Positions 34,213 to 42,318 of a stretch of DNA of 64,000 nucleotides are shown in pieces. Source of the DNA: Mycolicibacterium lutetiense. GTDB lineage: Bacteria > Actinomycetota > Actinomycetes > Mycobacteriales > Mycobacteriaceae. The notes under the pieces are model-generated. The model did no database searches, was not told the origin of the DNA, and saw nothing but the letters and a program-made list of their open reading frames with translations. A program made the position numbers and the translations under genes. Position 1 is the stretch's first letter; each line of letters opens with the position of its first letter. The DNA lies in assembly GCF_017876775.1 (NCBI RefSeq), contig NZ_JAGIOP010000002.1, forward strand, positions 2,790,001 through 2,854,000, written 5' to 3'.

Positions 34213-35184
34213 GTGAGCGCCGGCCTGTTCGGTTTGCTCGACGACATTGCCGCGCTGGCCCGGTTGGCGGCGGCTTCGATCGACGACATCGGTGCCGCGA
34301 CCGGCAAGGCGACTGCCAAGGCCGCCGGGGTGGTGATCGATGACACCGCGGTGACGCCGCAGTACGTGCACGGCCTCACTGCCGACCGTGAACTCCCGGT
34401 CGTCAAGCGCATCGCGATCGGATCGCTGCGCAACAAGCTCGTGTTCATCCTGCCCGCGGCGTTGCTGCTCAGCCAGTTCGCGCCGTGGTTGCTGACCCCG
34501 ATTCTGATGCTGGGTGCGACGTACCTCTGTTACGAGGGCGCCGAGAAGGTCTGGGGCCGTTTCCTCGGCCACGGCGGACACGAGACCGGCGGCCAACCCA
34601 CCACGGCCGTCGGCGGCGACGCCGAGAAGTACATGGTCACCGGTGCGATCCGCACCGATTTCATCCTGTCCGCCGAGATCATGGTGATCGCGCTCAACGA
34701 GGTGGCCAACCAGCCGTTCCTCCCGCGGTTGATCATCCTGGCGATCGTCGCGGTAGTGATCACCGCGGTGGTGTATGGCGTGGTAGCCGGGATCGTGAAG
34801 ATGGACGATATCGGTCTGCTGCTGGCCCAACGCTCGTCACAGGTGGCCCAGAAGATCGGCCGGGGCCTGGTGACCGGGATGCCCAAACTGCTGTCGGCAC
34901 TGTCGGTGATCGGCACGGTCGCGATGCTCTGGGTCGGCGGGCACATCCTGCTGGTCGGCACCGACACCCTCGGCTGGCACACGCTCTACGGCCTGGTCCA
35001 CCATGCCGAAGAGGCGGTGCGCCACGCCGTCGGCGGCGGGTTCGGCGGCATGCTGGCCTGGCTGGTCAACACCGGGGTCTCGGCCGTCATCGGCCTGGTG
35101 GTCGGCACCGTGGTCGTGGCAATCATGCATGCGCTGCCGTTCGGCAAGAAAGACACGAAAGACACACACAACGCCGCTGGCTGA
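34213..35184 (+). CDS. DUF808-family (YedI-like) membrane protein
   Basis: 323 residues from GTG 34213. The opening SAGLFGLLDDIAALARLAA and KAAGVVIDDTAVTPQYVHG are typical of DUF808. At least five hydrophobic segments follow (about 75-110, 165-200, 230-255, 285-310). The role of the family is unknown. It lies 44 bases downstream of the NCS2 permease gene on the same strand and may share its transcript. Confidence 0.8.
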   Translation: MSAGLFGLLDDIAALARLAAASIDDIGAATGKATAKAAGVVIDDTAVTPQYVHGLTADRELPVVKRIAIGSLRNKLVFILPAALLLSQFAPWLLTPILMLGATYLCYEGAEKVWGRFLGHGGHETGGQPTTAVGGDAEKYMVTGAIRTDFILSAEIMVIALNEVANQPFLPRLIILAIVAVVITAVVYGVVAGIVKMDDIGLLLAQRSSQVAQKIGRGLVTGMPKLLSALSVIGTVAMLWVGGHILLVGTDTLGWHTLYGLVHHAEEAVRHAVGGGFGGMLAWLVNTGVSAVIGLVVGTVVVAIMHALPFGKKDTKDTHNAAG

Positions 35185-35305
35185 CCGCCACCACCGGTCG
35201 TCACCACTCCGCCCAGAGGCACTTCGGCTCCCCCGGCAGCAAACTGATTGCGGCAAAGGAAAATTCTGTTAGGCGCCGCGCCCATCCACGTGTCATACTT
35301 GGCCA

Positions 35306-35324
35306 GGACGTTTTTGGTACGTCC
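35306..35324 (+). promoter_or_regulatory. Hairpin in the leader of the cold-shock gene
   Basis: GGACGT and ACGTCC are complementary arms around a 7-base loop (TTTTGGT), 26 bases before the csp start. A CATACT -10-like hexamer at 35294-35299 precedes it. Cold-shock mRNAs often carry structured leaders that control translation with temperature, so this could be such an element. It is a weak prediction. Confidence 0.3.
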
Positions 35325-35350
35325 AGATTTACAATGAGAGAAGCAAAAAT

Positions 35351-35554
35351 ATGACACAGGGAACTGTGAAATGGTTCAACGGCGAAAAGGGCTTCGGCTT
35401 CATCGCTCCTGACGGCGGCGCCCCGGACGTCTTCGTCCACTACTCCGAGATCAGCGGCGGTGGTTTCCGGTCGCTCGAGGAGAACCAGCGCGTCGAGTTC
35501 GAGATCACCCAGGGCGCCAAGGGCCCCCAGGCGGTCGGAGTCACTGCGATCTAA
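35351..35554 (+). CDS. Cold-shock protein (CspA family)
   Basis: 67 residues from ATG 35351. Single OB-fold cold-shock domain with intact RNP1 (GFGFIAP) and RNP2 (VFVHYSEI) motifs, following [13 protein letters not shown]. It binds single-stranded RNA or DNA and melts mRNA structure, usually acting as an RNA chaperone in growth at low temperature or in general stress. It has its own leader of over 150 bases and is followed directly by a strong terminator, so it is monocistronic. Confidence 0.95.
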   Translation: MTQGTVKWFNGEKGFGFIAPDGGAPDVFVHYSEISGGGFRSLEENQRVEFEITQGAKGPQAVGVTAI

Positions 35555-35572
35555 TCGCCCCAAGACTTGATC

Positions 35573-35609
35573 ATGGGCTGGTACGGATAATTCCGTACCG
35601 GCCCATTTT
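35573..35609 (+). terminator. Rho-independent terminator after the cold-shock gene
   Basis: A 15-bp stem (ATGGGCTGGTACGGA paired with TCCGTACCGGCCCAT, one G-T wobble) with loop TAAT ends in TTTT at 35606-35609. It begins 18 bases after the csp stop. The DUF5994 gene approaches from the other strand and ends just beyond it. Confidence 0.8.
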
Positions 35610-35613
35610 CATG

Positions 35614-36108
35614 TCACACCGGCGCCTGCGCCGGTAGTTCCACCAACCATCGCGCGGATTCGACCCGGGCGACGCGCAACACACGATCTGCGGTCTCGAA
35701 CATCGGAGTGTGCCGCACCGACTCCTCCACGGACATCGCTGCGGCACAACGCATCACCAGCCCGCCGAGAGCCACGGACGTCCTGCATGGGACGACGAGA
35801 AGTTTCACGCACTGGTCACGGCCCGCCACCATCATCAGGCGCGGCCGGCTCAACTTCACCCCGGTCGGCAGGCGAGTACCGGTCACGATCGAGTCGAGGT
35901 CCAACTGGCCCTCAGCAGCTGACCAATTGACGCGGATATCAACAACTTCCCCCAGCGACCGATGCAAAACTCCGACGAGTTCCGGCAGTTCGCTCGCCAC
36001 CGACGCGGTATGCGGCCACCACGCTCCGTCAATATCGGCGCCCAACTGGCCAGCGAGGGCGAGCCGGACCGGACTGGCCAGCCGTCGCGTCCCGTTGAGG
36101 CCGTTCAC
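35614..36108 (-). CDS. DUF5994-family protein
   Basis: 164 residues from GTG 36108. The segment RLALAGQLGADIDGAWWPHT, then LPELVGVLHRSLGEVVDI, are typical of the actinobacterial DUF5994 family, and RLMMVAGRDQCVKLLVVPC is the strand-rich second part. No signal peptide. Function is unknown. The GTG overlaps the stop of an upstream 45-codon ORF (GTGA), so the two are translationally coupled. Confidence 0.75.
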   Translation of the reverse strand: MNGLNGTRRLASPVRLALAGQLGADIDGAWWPHTASVASELPELVGVLHRSLGEVVDIRVNWSAAEGQLDLDSIVTGTRLPTGVKLSRPRLMMVAGRDQCVKLLVVPCRTSVALGGLVMRCAAAMSVEESVRHTPMFETADRVLRVARVESARWLVELPAQAPV

Positions 36109-36242
36109 GACGGCGCATCGGCACGGGCCTGCGACCTGGGCGGGTCCGAGAAAACCATGTCCGAGGACGTGGCATTCGTGGCCTCGACCTCCGGCACGGG
36201 TTCCTGCTGCTCGGGATGTGAAAACAGTTCGGACGAATCCAT
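36105..36242 (-). CDS. 45-residue acidic small protein upstream of DUF5994
   Basis: ATG 36242 with AAGGA 7 bases upstream encodes MDSSELFSHPEQQEPVPEVE and 25 further residues, acidic and Pro/Ser rich with no hydrophobic segment. The stop overlaps the DUF5994 start. An earlier in-frame GTG exists but has no better ribosome site. It may be a real small protein or a translation-coupling leader. Confidence 0.45.
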   Translation of the reverse strand: MDSSELFSHPEQQEPVPEVEATNATSSDMVFSDPPRSQARADAPS

Positions 36243-36374
36243 AAGAGTGTCCTTGAGAGGTGCGGGACTACCGCATCGGTTTTGGATAGCAAGCGGTGGT
36301 TGAACACCGCGACTAACCACAAACCTACACCCGATGATCGATGTCGCGACGGACCGGCCGTCCCGACACCCCCG

Positions 36375-37010
36375 TCATCGGCTGCGGAGAGCAGGCAGGA
36401 TCAAGGTGTCGATGACCTCACGGACGAACTTTGCATCGACACTCTGACCGCTGATCACCCGCATCAGACCCATCCCGGTCAGCACGTCGGCCACCAGAGA
36501 CCAGTCGCGGTCGGCTGCCAGCTCACCACGGGCGGCGGCCTGTTCCAGGATGACTGTCACGACACGCCTGCCCTTGAGCAGCATCAGATCATCGAGCGCC
36601 GAGGCGAGCTGCTGGTCATGAGCGGCCTCGACGGCAACCCTCAGCACCATGTCGTAGGGCACCAACTCGTTGTCATTGCGCACGGCGCGCTCCACGATCG
36701 CATCGAAATCGCCGGCCAGGCTGCCGGTATCGGGGGCATCGTCGGTCATCAGGTCAGGCCGCCAGTACACCAGCGCATCGGTGATCAATGCGGCCTTCGA
36801 TGACCAGCGGCGGTAGATCGCCGCCTTGCCGACCCCCGCTCGTGCGGCGATGTCGTTCATGTTGGTGTCGACGTAGCCGTTCTCCGCCAACGCGGCCAAC
36901 GCGGCATCGAGGATGGCCGGGTCACGTGACCGGTCGAGTCGACCAACGGTGCGCTGACGCAGTTTGGGCTCTGCGTCAGGCGTGTTGTCCGGGTCGGCCA
37001 CGTCCGTCAC
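36375..37010 (-). CDS. TetR-family regulator downstream of mmpL
   Basis: 211 residues from GTG 37010, overlapping the mmpL stop (GTGA). HTH about 30-75: AILDAALAALAENGYVDTNM, NDIAARAGVGKAAIYRRW, SSKAALI. The C-terminal ligand domain resembles the TetR_C group in EthR/RamR-like proteins. Because it is the last gene of the mmpS-mmpL transcript, it may report on or feed back to the exporter. A second TetR gene lies at the other end of the cluster. Confidence 0.85.
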   Translation of the reverse strand: MTDVADPDNTPDAEPKLRQRTVGRLDRSRDPAILDAALAALAENGYVDTNMNDIAARAGVGKAAIYRRWSSKAALITDALVYWRPDLMTDDAPDTGSLAGDFDAIVERAVRNDNELVPYDMVLRVAVEAAHDQQLASALDDLMLLKGRRVVTVILEQAAARGELAADRDWSLVADVLTGMGLMRVISGQSVDAKFVREVIDTLILPALRSR

Positions 37011-39904
37011 ACCGTGGTTGCCGGTATCGGTGCGGTGTTGTCGTCGGGGTCTTCAGCCGCCTTCCGGGCCCGCTCTTCGCGATCGAGTCGGCCCTGCCGG
37101 GTGATCTCAAAGGTGTTGAGCGGCCACCAGAACCAGCGGCCCAGTACCGCGGCGATCGACGGCGTCATGAACGAACGCACGATCAGCGTGTCGACTACCA
37201 GGCCGATACCGATCGTCATGCCCAGCTGTCCGACCACGCGCAGGTCGCTGACGATCATCGACATCATGGTGAAGGCGAACACCAGGCCGGCCGCGGTGAC
37301 GACGCGTCCGGTGGCCCCCATGGCGCGGATGATCCCGGTGTTGAGGCCGGCGTGGATCTCTTCTCGGAGCCGGGACACCAACAGCAGGTTGTAGTCCGAG
37401 CCGACCGCCAACAGGATCACCATCGACAACGGGATCACGATCCATTGCACGCCCAGTCCGAGGATGTCCTGCCAGAGCAGAACCGACAGGCCGCAGGCGG
37501 TGCCCAGCGATGCGGCCACGGTTCCGACAATCACCAAGGCGGCCACCACACTTCGGGTGATGATCAACATGATCGCGAAGATCAGGATCATCGATGCGAG
37601 GATCGCGATCATCAGGTCGATGACGACACCGTCCTGCATGTCGGCGTACAGCGAGGCGGTACCGGCAAGCGAAACCTTGGCGTTGCTCAGCGGGGTGCCC
37701 TTGACCGCATCGGCGACGATGCCTCGGATGTCCCGAACGTGGTCGATGCCTTCGACCGAAGCCGGATCACCCTGGTGGGTGATGATGAAGCGGACCGCCT
37801 TGCCATCCGGCGATACGAACATCTTCAAGCCCCGCTCAAAGTCGGGATTCTGGAACACATCTGGCGGCAGATAGAAGAAGTCGTCATTCTTGGCCTGATC
37901 GAAATACAGACCGATCTCGGTGGCGCCCTTGGCCATTTCCTGTTGCTGAGCCTGCATGCCGGCCATCGTGCTGTGGGTCGCGATCATGAAGTCGCGCATC
38001 CGCGTCATCGAGTCGATGGTGGCGCGCAGCACCGGAAGCATCTGCGGCATCAACTCGTCCATGTGGTCCATGTCGCCGGTGAGCGTCTGCATCTGGTCGG
38101 TGAGCCCGTCGATACCGTCGAGAGTGTCGAAGATCGACCGCATCGACTGACAGACCGGGATGTCGAAGCAGTGCGGTTCCCAGTAGAGGTAGTTGCGCAC
38201 CGGCCGCAGGAAATCGTCGAAGTTGGCCAGGTTATCGCGCATCTCCTGGGTGGTGGCCAGCATCTCGTGGGTATGGCCGACCATGCTGTGCGTGGTTTCG
38301 GTCAGCTCCTTCGTGATGGCGTACATGCGTTCCATGTTGGCGACGGTCTCGCTCATCTCGTCGGCCTGTTCCAGCATCTGAGCCGAGTTGTCATTGTTGA
38401 ACTTCGCGCCCTGCAGCGTGCCGGCGTTCTGTGCGCCGAGCAGGAACGGGATCGAACTGTGCTCGATCGGGGAGCCCAGCGGACGGGTGATGGTCTGCAC
38501 CCGCTCAATGCCACGCATGTGGACCACCCCCTTGGCGACCCGGTCGATGACCAGCATGTCGGCCGGGTTGCGTAGGTCGTGGTCGGCCTCGAGCATCAGC
38601 AATTCGGGGTTCATCCGAGCCTGGGAGAAGTGCCGGTCCGCGACACCCATGGCCAGGTTGGCGGGCATGTCCGCCGGGGTGAACTTCTGGTCGTTGTACT
38701 GCGGCACATAGCTCAGCAGGCTGACGAAGCCGATGACGGCGATCAGGATGGTGACGAAGAGGATCGGGATCGGCCAGCGAACCACGGACGTGCCGACCTT
38801 GCGCCAACCTCTGGTCGACAGCTCCCGCTTGGGATCGAGCAGCCCGAACTTCGATCCGACGGTCAAGACGGCCGGCGCCAAGGTCAGGGCCGCGGCGATG
38901 ATCACCAGAATCGCGATAGCACAGGGCAGAGCCATCGATTGGAAGTAGGGCAGCGTGGTCATTGTGAGGCACAGGCAGGCGCCGACGATCGTCAGACCGG
39001 ATCCCAGGATGACGTGCGATACACCGTGGTAGGCGACGTAGAACGCGTCTTCGCGATCCAGGCCTTTCGACCGTTCCTCGTGATATCGGCCGAGCAGGAA
39101 GATCACATAATCGGTTCCGGCGGCCAGGGACAGCATCGTCGTCATGCTCACGGCATACGGCGTCAGGCCGATGATGTTCAGATTGCCGGCAAAGGCGGTA
39201 ACACCTTGTGCCGAAATGAGTTCCAGGCCAATGACGAACATCGAGATGAGCATCGTCACGATGGAGCGGTAGATGAACAGCAGCATCACGATGATGACGG
39301 CGACCGAAACCAATTCCATTTTCGCCATGCTTTGATGCCCGGCGACGCTGGTGTCGGCATTGAGGACGGTGTTCCCGGCGACGTGGGCCTTGATGCCCGG
39401 CGGCGCTGGCACCGAGGCAACGATGTCACGCACGGCGGCCACCGATTCGTGGCTGGCACTGGTCCCCTGCGATCCGTTGAGGAAGATCTGCACGTAGGCG
39501 GATTTGCCATCCACGCTCTGTGAGCCGGCTGCGGTCAGCGGATCGCTCCAGAAGTCCTGGACATTCTGTACGTGTTCGTCATCGGCGTTCAGTTTGGCGA
39601 CGATCTCGTCGTAGAACTTGTGCGCCTCGGCGCCGAGCTTGTCGTCGCCCTCAAGCACGACCATCGCCGTGGAGTCCGAATCGTACTGCTGAAAGACCTT
39701 GCCGATGTTCAACATCGACTGATACGACTGGGAATTGGTGGGGCTCAGCGGCACCGAACGGGTGGCCGCGACTTCGTCGAGAGAGGGAACGAAGGCACCC
39801 AGAGCCACCACCAGGAGCACCCAGATGAGGATGATCGGCAGCGAGAATATCCGGACCATGTGCCCCAGGAACGGGCGATGCGGCTTCGAATGCGCGTTGC
39901 TCAT
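37007..39904 (-). CDS. MmpL-family RND transporter
   Basis: 965 residues from ATG 39904. A longer open frame upstream overlaps mmpS and is rejected. Same plan as the other MmpL in the window: TM1 near 20-45, long periplasmic loops with helical region (about 440-700), Asp-Tyr proton pairs in AAGTDYVIFLLGRYHEE (about 264) and VGSDYNLLLVSRLREE (about 835). It resembles the MmpL4/5 group. Coupled to mmpS by ATGA and to a TetR gene by GTGA. Cargo unknown. Confidence 0.9.
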   Translation of the reverse strand: MSNAHSKPHRPFLGHMVRIFSLPIILIWVLLVVALGAFVPSLDEVAATRSVPLSPTNSQSYQSMLNIGKVFQQYDSDSTAMVVLEGDDKLGAEAHKFYDEIVAKLNADDEHVQNVQDFWSDPLTAAGSQSVDGKSAYVQIFLNGSQGTSASHESVAAVRDIVASVPAPPGIKAHVAGNTVLNADTSVAGHQSMAKMELVSVAVIIVMLLFIYRSIVTMLISMFVIGLELISAQGVTAFAGNLNIIGLTPYAVSMTTMLSLAAGTDYVIFLLGRYHEERSKGLDREDAFYVAYHGVSHVILGSGLTIVGACLCLTMTTLPYFQSMALPCAIAILVIIAAALTLAPAVLTVGSKFGLLDPKRELSTRGWRKVGTSVVRWPIPILFVTILIAVIGFVSLLSYVPQYNDQKFTPADMPANLAMGVADRHFSQARMNPELLMLEADHDLRNPADMLVIDRVAKGVVHMRGIERVQTITRPLGSPIEHSSIPFLLGAQNAGTLQGAKFNNDNSAQMLEQADEMSETVANMERMYAITKELTETTHSMVGHTHEMLATTQEMRDNLANFDDFLRPVRNYLYWEPHCFDIPVCQSMRSIFDTLDGIDGLTDQMQTLTGDMDHMDELMPQMLPVLRATIDSMTRMRDFMIATHSTMAGMQAQQQEMAKGATEIGLYFDQAKNDDFFYLPPDVFQNPDFERGLKMFVSPDGKAVRFIITHQGDPASVEGIDHVRDIRGIVADAVKGTPLSNAKVSLAGTASLYADMQDGVVIDLMIAILASMILIFAIMLIITRSVVAALVIVGTVAASLGTACGLSVLLWQDILGLGVQWIVIPLSMVILLAVGSDYNLLLVSRLREEIHAGLNTGIIRAMGATGRVVTAAGLVFAFTMMSMIVSDLRVVGQLGMTIGIGLVVDTLIVRSFMTPSIAAVLGRWFWWPLNTFEITRQGRLDREERARKAAEDPDDNTAPIPATTV

Positions 39905-40329
39905 ACGGATTTCACCAAGCAGTAGATGAACGGTTTGACGGTGTCGGTGCTCGCCCGCTCGTCGCGGACCTCGTCGTCGACGGTCACCCGGCACCGGAGA
40001 TCGCTGACGTCACGATCTCCCTGGGCCATGATGTTGGCCGACATCGACGGCAGCGTCGTCACGATCGTGAACGACCAAGGCAGCGGCGCATTCTCGATGA
40101 GATGAGGTTGACCATTCTCGTCGAGGTAGTTGAGATTTGCGGTTCCCCCAGACCCGGTCACCTCGTAGGTGATGTGCTTCGGGTTGAAGTTCTCGGTGAC
40201 GCCTGAGCCATCCGCCGTCCTGGTTTCGTGGTGGCTGGAGTCACGAATACGAAGGATCGCGTATGCACCCAGACCGACGACGACCACCAGAACCAGTGGT
40301 ATCCACGCCTTCTTGAGCAACTTGAACAC
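39901..40329 (-). CDS. MmpS-family membrane accessory protein
   Basis: 142 residues from GTG 40329. N-terminal membrane helix KKAWIPLVLVVVVGLGAYAI (about 6-25) and periplasmic beta domain with NPKHITYEVTGSGG, LNYLDENGQP, LPWSFTIVTTLPSMSANIMA and two Cys (LRCRVTVDDEV, IYCLVKSV). It is the paralogue of the MmpS at 31.5-31.9 kb and is coupled to its mmpL by ATGA. Confidence 0.9.
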   Translation of the reverse strand: MFKLLKKAWIPLVLVVVVGLGAYAILRIRDSSHHETRTADGSGVTENFNPKHITYEVTGSGGTANLNYLDENGQPHLIENAPLPWSFTIVTTLPSMSANIMAQGDRDVSDLRCRVTVDDEVRDERASTDTVKPFIYCLVKSV

Positions 40330-40402
40330 CGTTGCGCCTTCCCCGATGTGACACTCGCAAGATTTACCTCAACGGAACCCAAGTTCCGCCTAAGAGGATG
40401 CT

Positions 40403-40415
40403 GAGTACTGTACTC
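40403..40415. promoter_or_regulatory. 13-bp perfect palindrome upstream of mmpS
   Basis: GAGTAC-T-GTACTC is an exact palindrome 74 bases before the mmpS start and 29 bases after the end of the TetR gene. It is a likely operator for that TetR. Its core (TACTGTAC) shares CTGTAC with the paired TGTACA element in front of the other mmpS gene. Confidence 0.5.
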
Positions 40416-40443
40416 GAGGCGGGCTTCGCCGACGATTCGGTAC

Positions 40444-41112
40444 TTACCCGGCCAAAAATCGCTCGAGACCGGCAATCACGATGTCGAGATTGAAGTCGAA
40501 GTCCTGGGCCGCGGTCGCCGCGACACCGCGATCGGCGACGACACCGCTGAGCAGCGGAAAGTCGCTCGGCGGAAGGTCCTTCAACGCGCGAACCACCTCG
40601 GGCGTCTGATGGTGCAGCCGTGACTCGGCCGATCCGAGCACGTCGTGTGCGGCCGACATCGCGAGCCCCGACACCAGGGTGAGCACCCGCCCGGCGTCGT
40701 CGGTGCCGAATCCCCCGGCGTTCAGAGCCCGCAGCACCTGCTCGGCCAGCGCGAGGCTGGCGGCCCCACCGGTGCCACTCAACCGGAAACTCGTGGCCGT
40801 CACCCCGAGTTTGAGTACGCCCTGGCGGATCGCGCTGCCGTAGGCCCGCAGAATCTCCTGCCAGCTCGCATCCTCGGGCAACTTGATCGAGCGCAACTCG
40901 GCCTCGAACAGATCGGCCACCACCAGCTGCAGCAGGCCGTCGCGGTCACCGACGTAGTAGTGCAGCGTGGTGCGGTCCACTCCGAGCGCATCGGCCACCG
41001 CCTGCATCGTCAACGCGCCGGGCGCGATGGCGCGGGCCGCGGCGAGGATCATCTCCTGATCGATGCGCGGCGGACGCCCCCGCCCCCGGCGAGGGGTGTT
41101 TCCGGTGGTCAC
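40444..41112 (-). CDS. TetR-family regulator upstream of mmpSL
   Basis: 222 residues from GTG 41112. HTH about 18-60: MILAAARAIAPGALTMQAVA, DALGVDRTTLHYYVGDRD. The C-terminal domain resembles TetR_C_11/TetR class proteins. It is on the same strand as mmpS-mmpL, 114 bases upstream, and a perfect palindrome lies in between. It most likely represses this exporter operon, and TetR repressors of mmpSL pairs are known from other mycobacteria. Confidence 0.85.
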   Translation of the reverse strand: MTTGNTPRRGRGRPPRIDQEMILAAARAIAPGALTMQAVADALGVDRTTLHYYVGDRDGLLQLVVADLFEAELRSIKLPEDASWQEILRAYGSAIRQGVLKLGVTATSFRLSGTGGAASLALAEQVLRALNAGGFGTDDAGRVLTLVSGLAMSAAHDVLGSAESRLHHQTPEVVRALKDLPPSDFPLLSGVVADRGVAATAAQDFDFNLDIVIAGLERFLAG

Positions 41113-41214
41113 ACGGGCAATTCTAGTTGCTCACGACTCCCGTTGAAGCACCCCTCTTCCTTTTTTCTCACGGTCGTGGAAAACTGCCGGAAACCGAGGA
41201 AGAGAGCCGTTGCC

Positions 41215-42279
41215 ATGTCACAGAATTCTCCATACCGGGTTGTCCAGTGGACGACGGGAAACGTCGGGAAAAGTTCGGTGGCGGCCATCGCCCGCAACCC
41301 GACCCTGGAACTGGTGGGCTGCTACGCGTGGTCACCGGACAAGGCCGGAAAGGACGTCGGCGAGCTGGTCGGCATCGAACCCCTCGGGGTCGCTGCCACC
41401 AATGACATCCAGGCGCTGCTGGCCCTCAAACCGGACGTCGTCGTTTACAATCCGATGTGGATCGACGTCGACGAACTCGTCGAAATCCTTTCCGCCGGAG
41501 TCAATGTCGTGGCGACCGCCTCATTCATCACCGGCCACAACCAGGGTGAGGGCCGCGACCGCATCGCCGAGGCCTGCCGCAGGGGCGGGTCGACGATGTT
41601 CGGATCGGGCATCAGCCCGGGCTACGTCAACCAGTTGGCGGTCGTGGCCGCCGGTATCTGCGACCGGGTGGACAAGATCACCGTCAACGAGGCTGCCGAC
41701 ACCACCTTCTACGACTCGCCGGAAACCGAGAAGCCGGTCGGATTCGGCCAGCCCATCGATCATCCAGATCTGCAGGCCATGACGGCCCACGGCACCGGGG
41801 TCTTCGGCGAGGCGGTGCGGATGATCGGCGACGCGCTTGGGATCGAATTCGACGAGGTCCGCTGCGACGCCGAATACGCCCAGACCACAGAGGATCTCGA
41901 CCTCGGTTCGTGGACGATCCCGGCGGGAGGCGTGGCCGGGGTGTTCGTCAGCTGGAAGGGGATCATCGGCGATATAACCCGCGTCGAGCTCACCCTGCGG
42001 TGGCGCAAAGGTCAGACACTGCAACCTGATTGGCAGATCGACCAGGACGGCTGGGTAATCGAGGTGGCCGGTCGCCCCACCGTGACGATGAAAGTCGGTT
42101 TCCTGCCGCCACCGGACTTCGAGGCCACCACGCTGGAGGAGTTCATGGTGCTGGGGCACATCATGACCGCCACTCCCCCGATCAATGCGATCCCCGCGGT
42201 GGTCGATGCCGCACCCGGCATCGCCACCTACAACGATCTCCCGCTGATCCTGCCGCGCGGAGTGGTGCCGGCGAGTTAG
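41215..42279 (+). CDS. Dihydrodipicolinate-reductase-like NAD(P)-dependent oxidoreductase
   Basis: 354 residues from ATG 41215, with GAGGAAGAG about 6 bases upstream. The N-terminal Rossmann domain starts with RVVQWTTGNVGKSSVAAIAR (about 8-27), the pattern of the mycobacterial DHDPR-like family, followed by LVGCYAWSPDKAGKDVGELVG and a conserved FGSGISPGYVNQLAVV segment. These proteins are distinct from lysine-biosynthetic DapB and related to 2,4-diaminopentanoate dehydrogenase. Substrate unknown. It is divergent from the TetR gene. Confidence 0.8.
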   Translation: MSQNSPYRVVQWTTGNVGKSSVAAIARNPTLELVGCYAWSPDKAGKDVGELVGIEPLGVAATNDIQALLALKPDVVVYNPMWIDVDELVEILSAGVNVVATASFITGHNQGEGRDRIAEACRRGGSTMFGSGISPGYVNQLAVVAAGICDRVDKITVNEAADTTFYDSPETEKPVGFGQPIDHPDLQAMTAHGTGVFGEAVRMIGDALGIEFDEVRCDAEYAQTTEDLDLGSWTIPAGGVAGVFVSWKGIIGDITRVELTLRWRKGQTLQPDWQIDQDGWVIEVAGRPTVTMKVGFLPPPDFEATTLEEFMVLGHIMTATPPINAIPAVVDAAPGIATYNDLPLILPRGVVPAS

Positions 42280-42318
42280 CATCCAGCCATTCGCGCATCG
42301 GGGCGGCCGGGGGGACAC

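Noticed and set aside
36788..38575. 595-codon plus-strand frame opposite the second mmpL
   Set aside because: Same reason: shadow of a conserved MmpL gene, no ribosome site and no recognisable motif.
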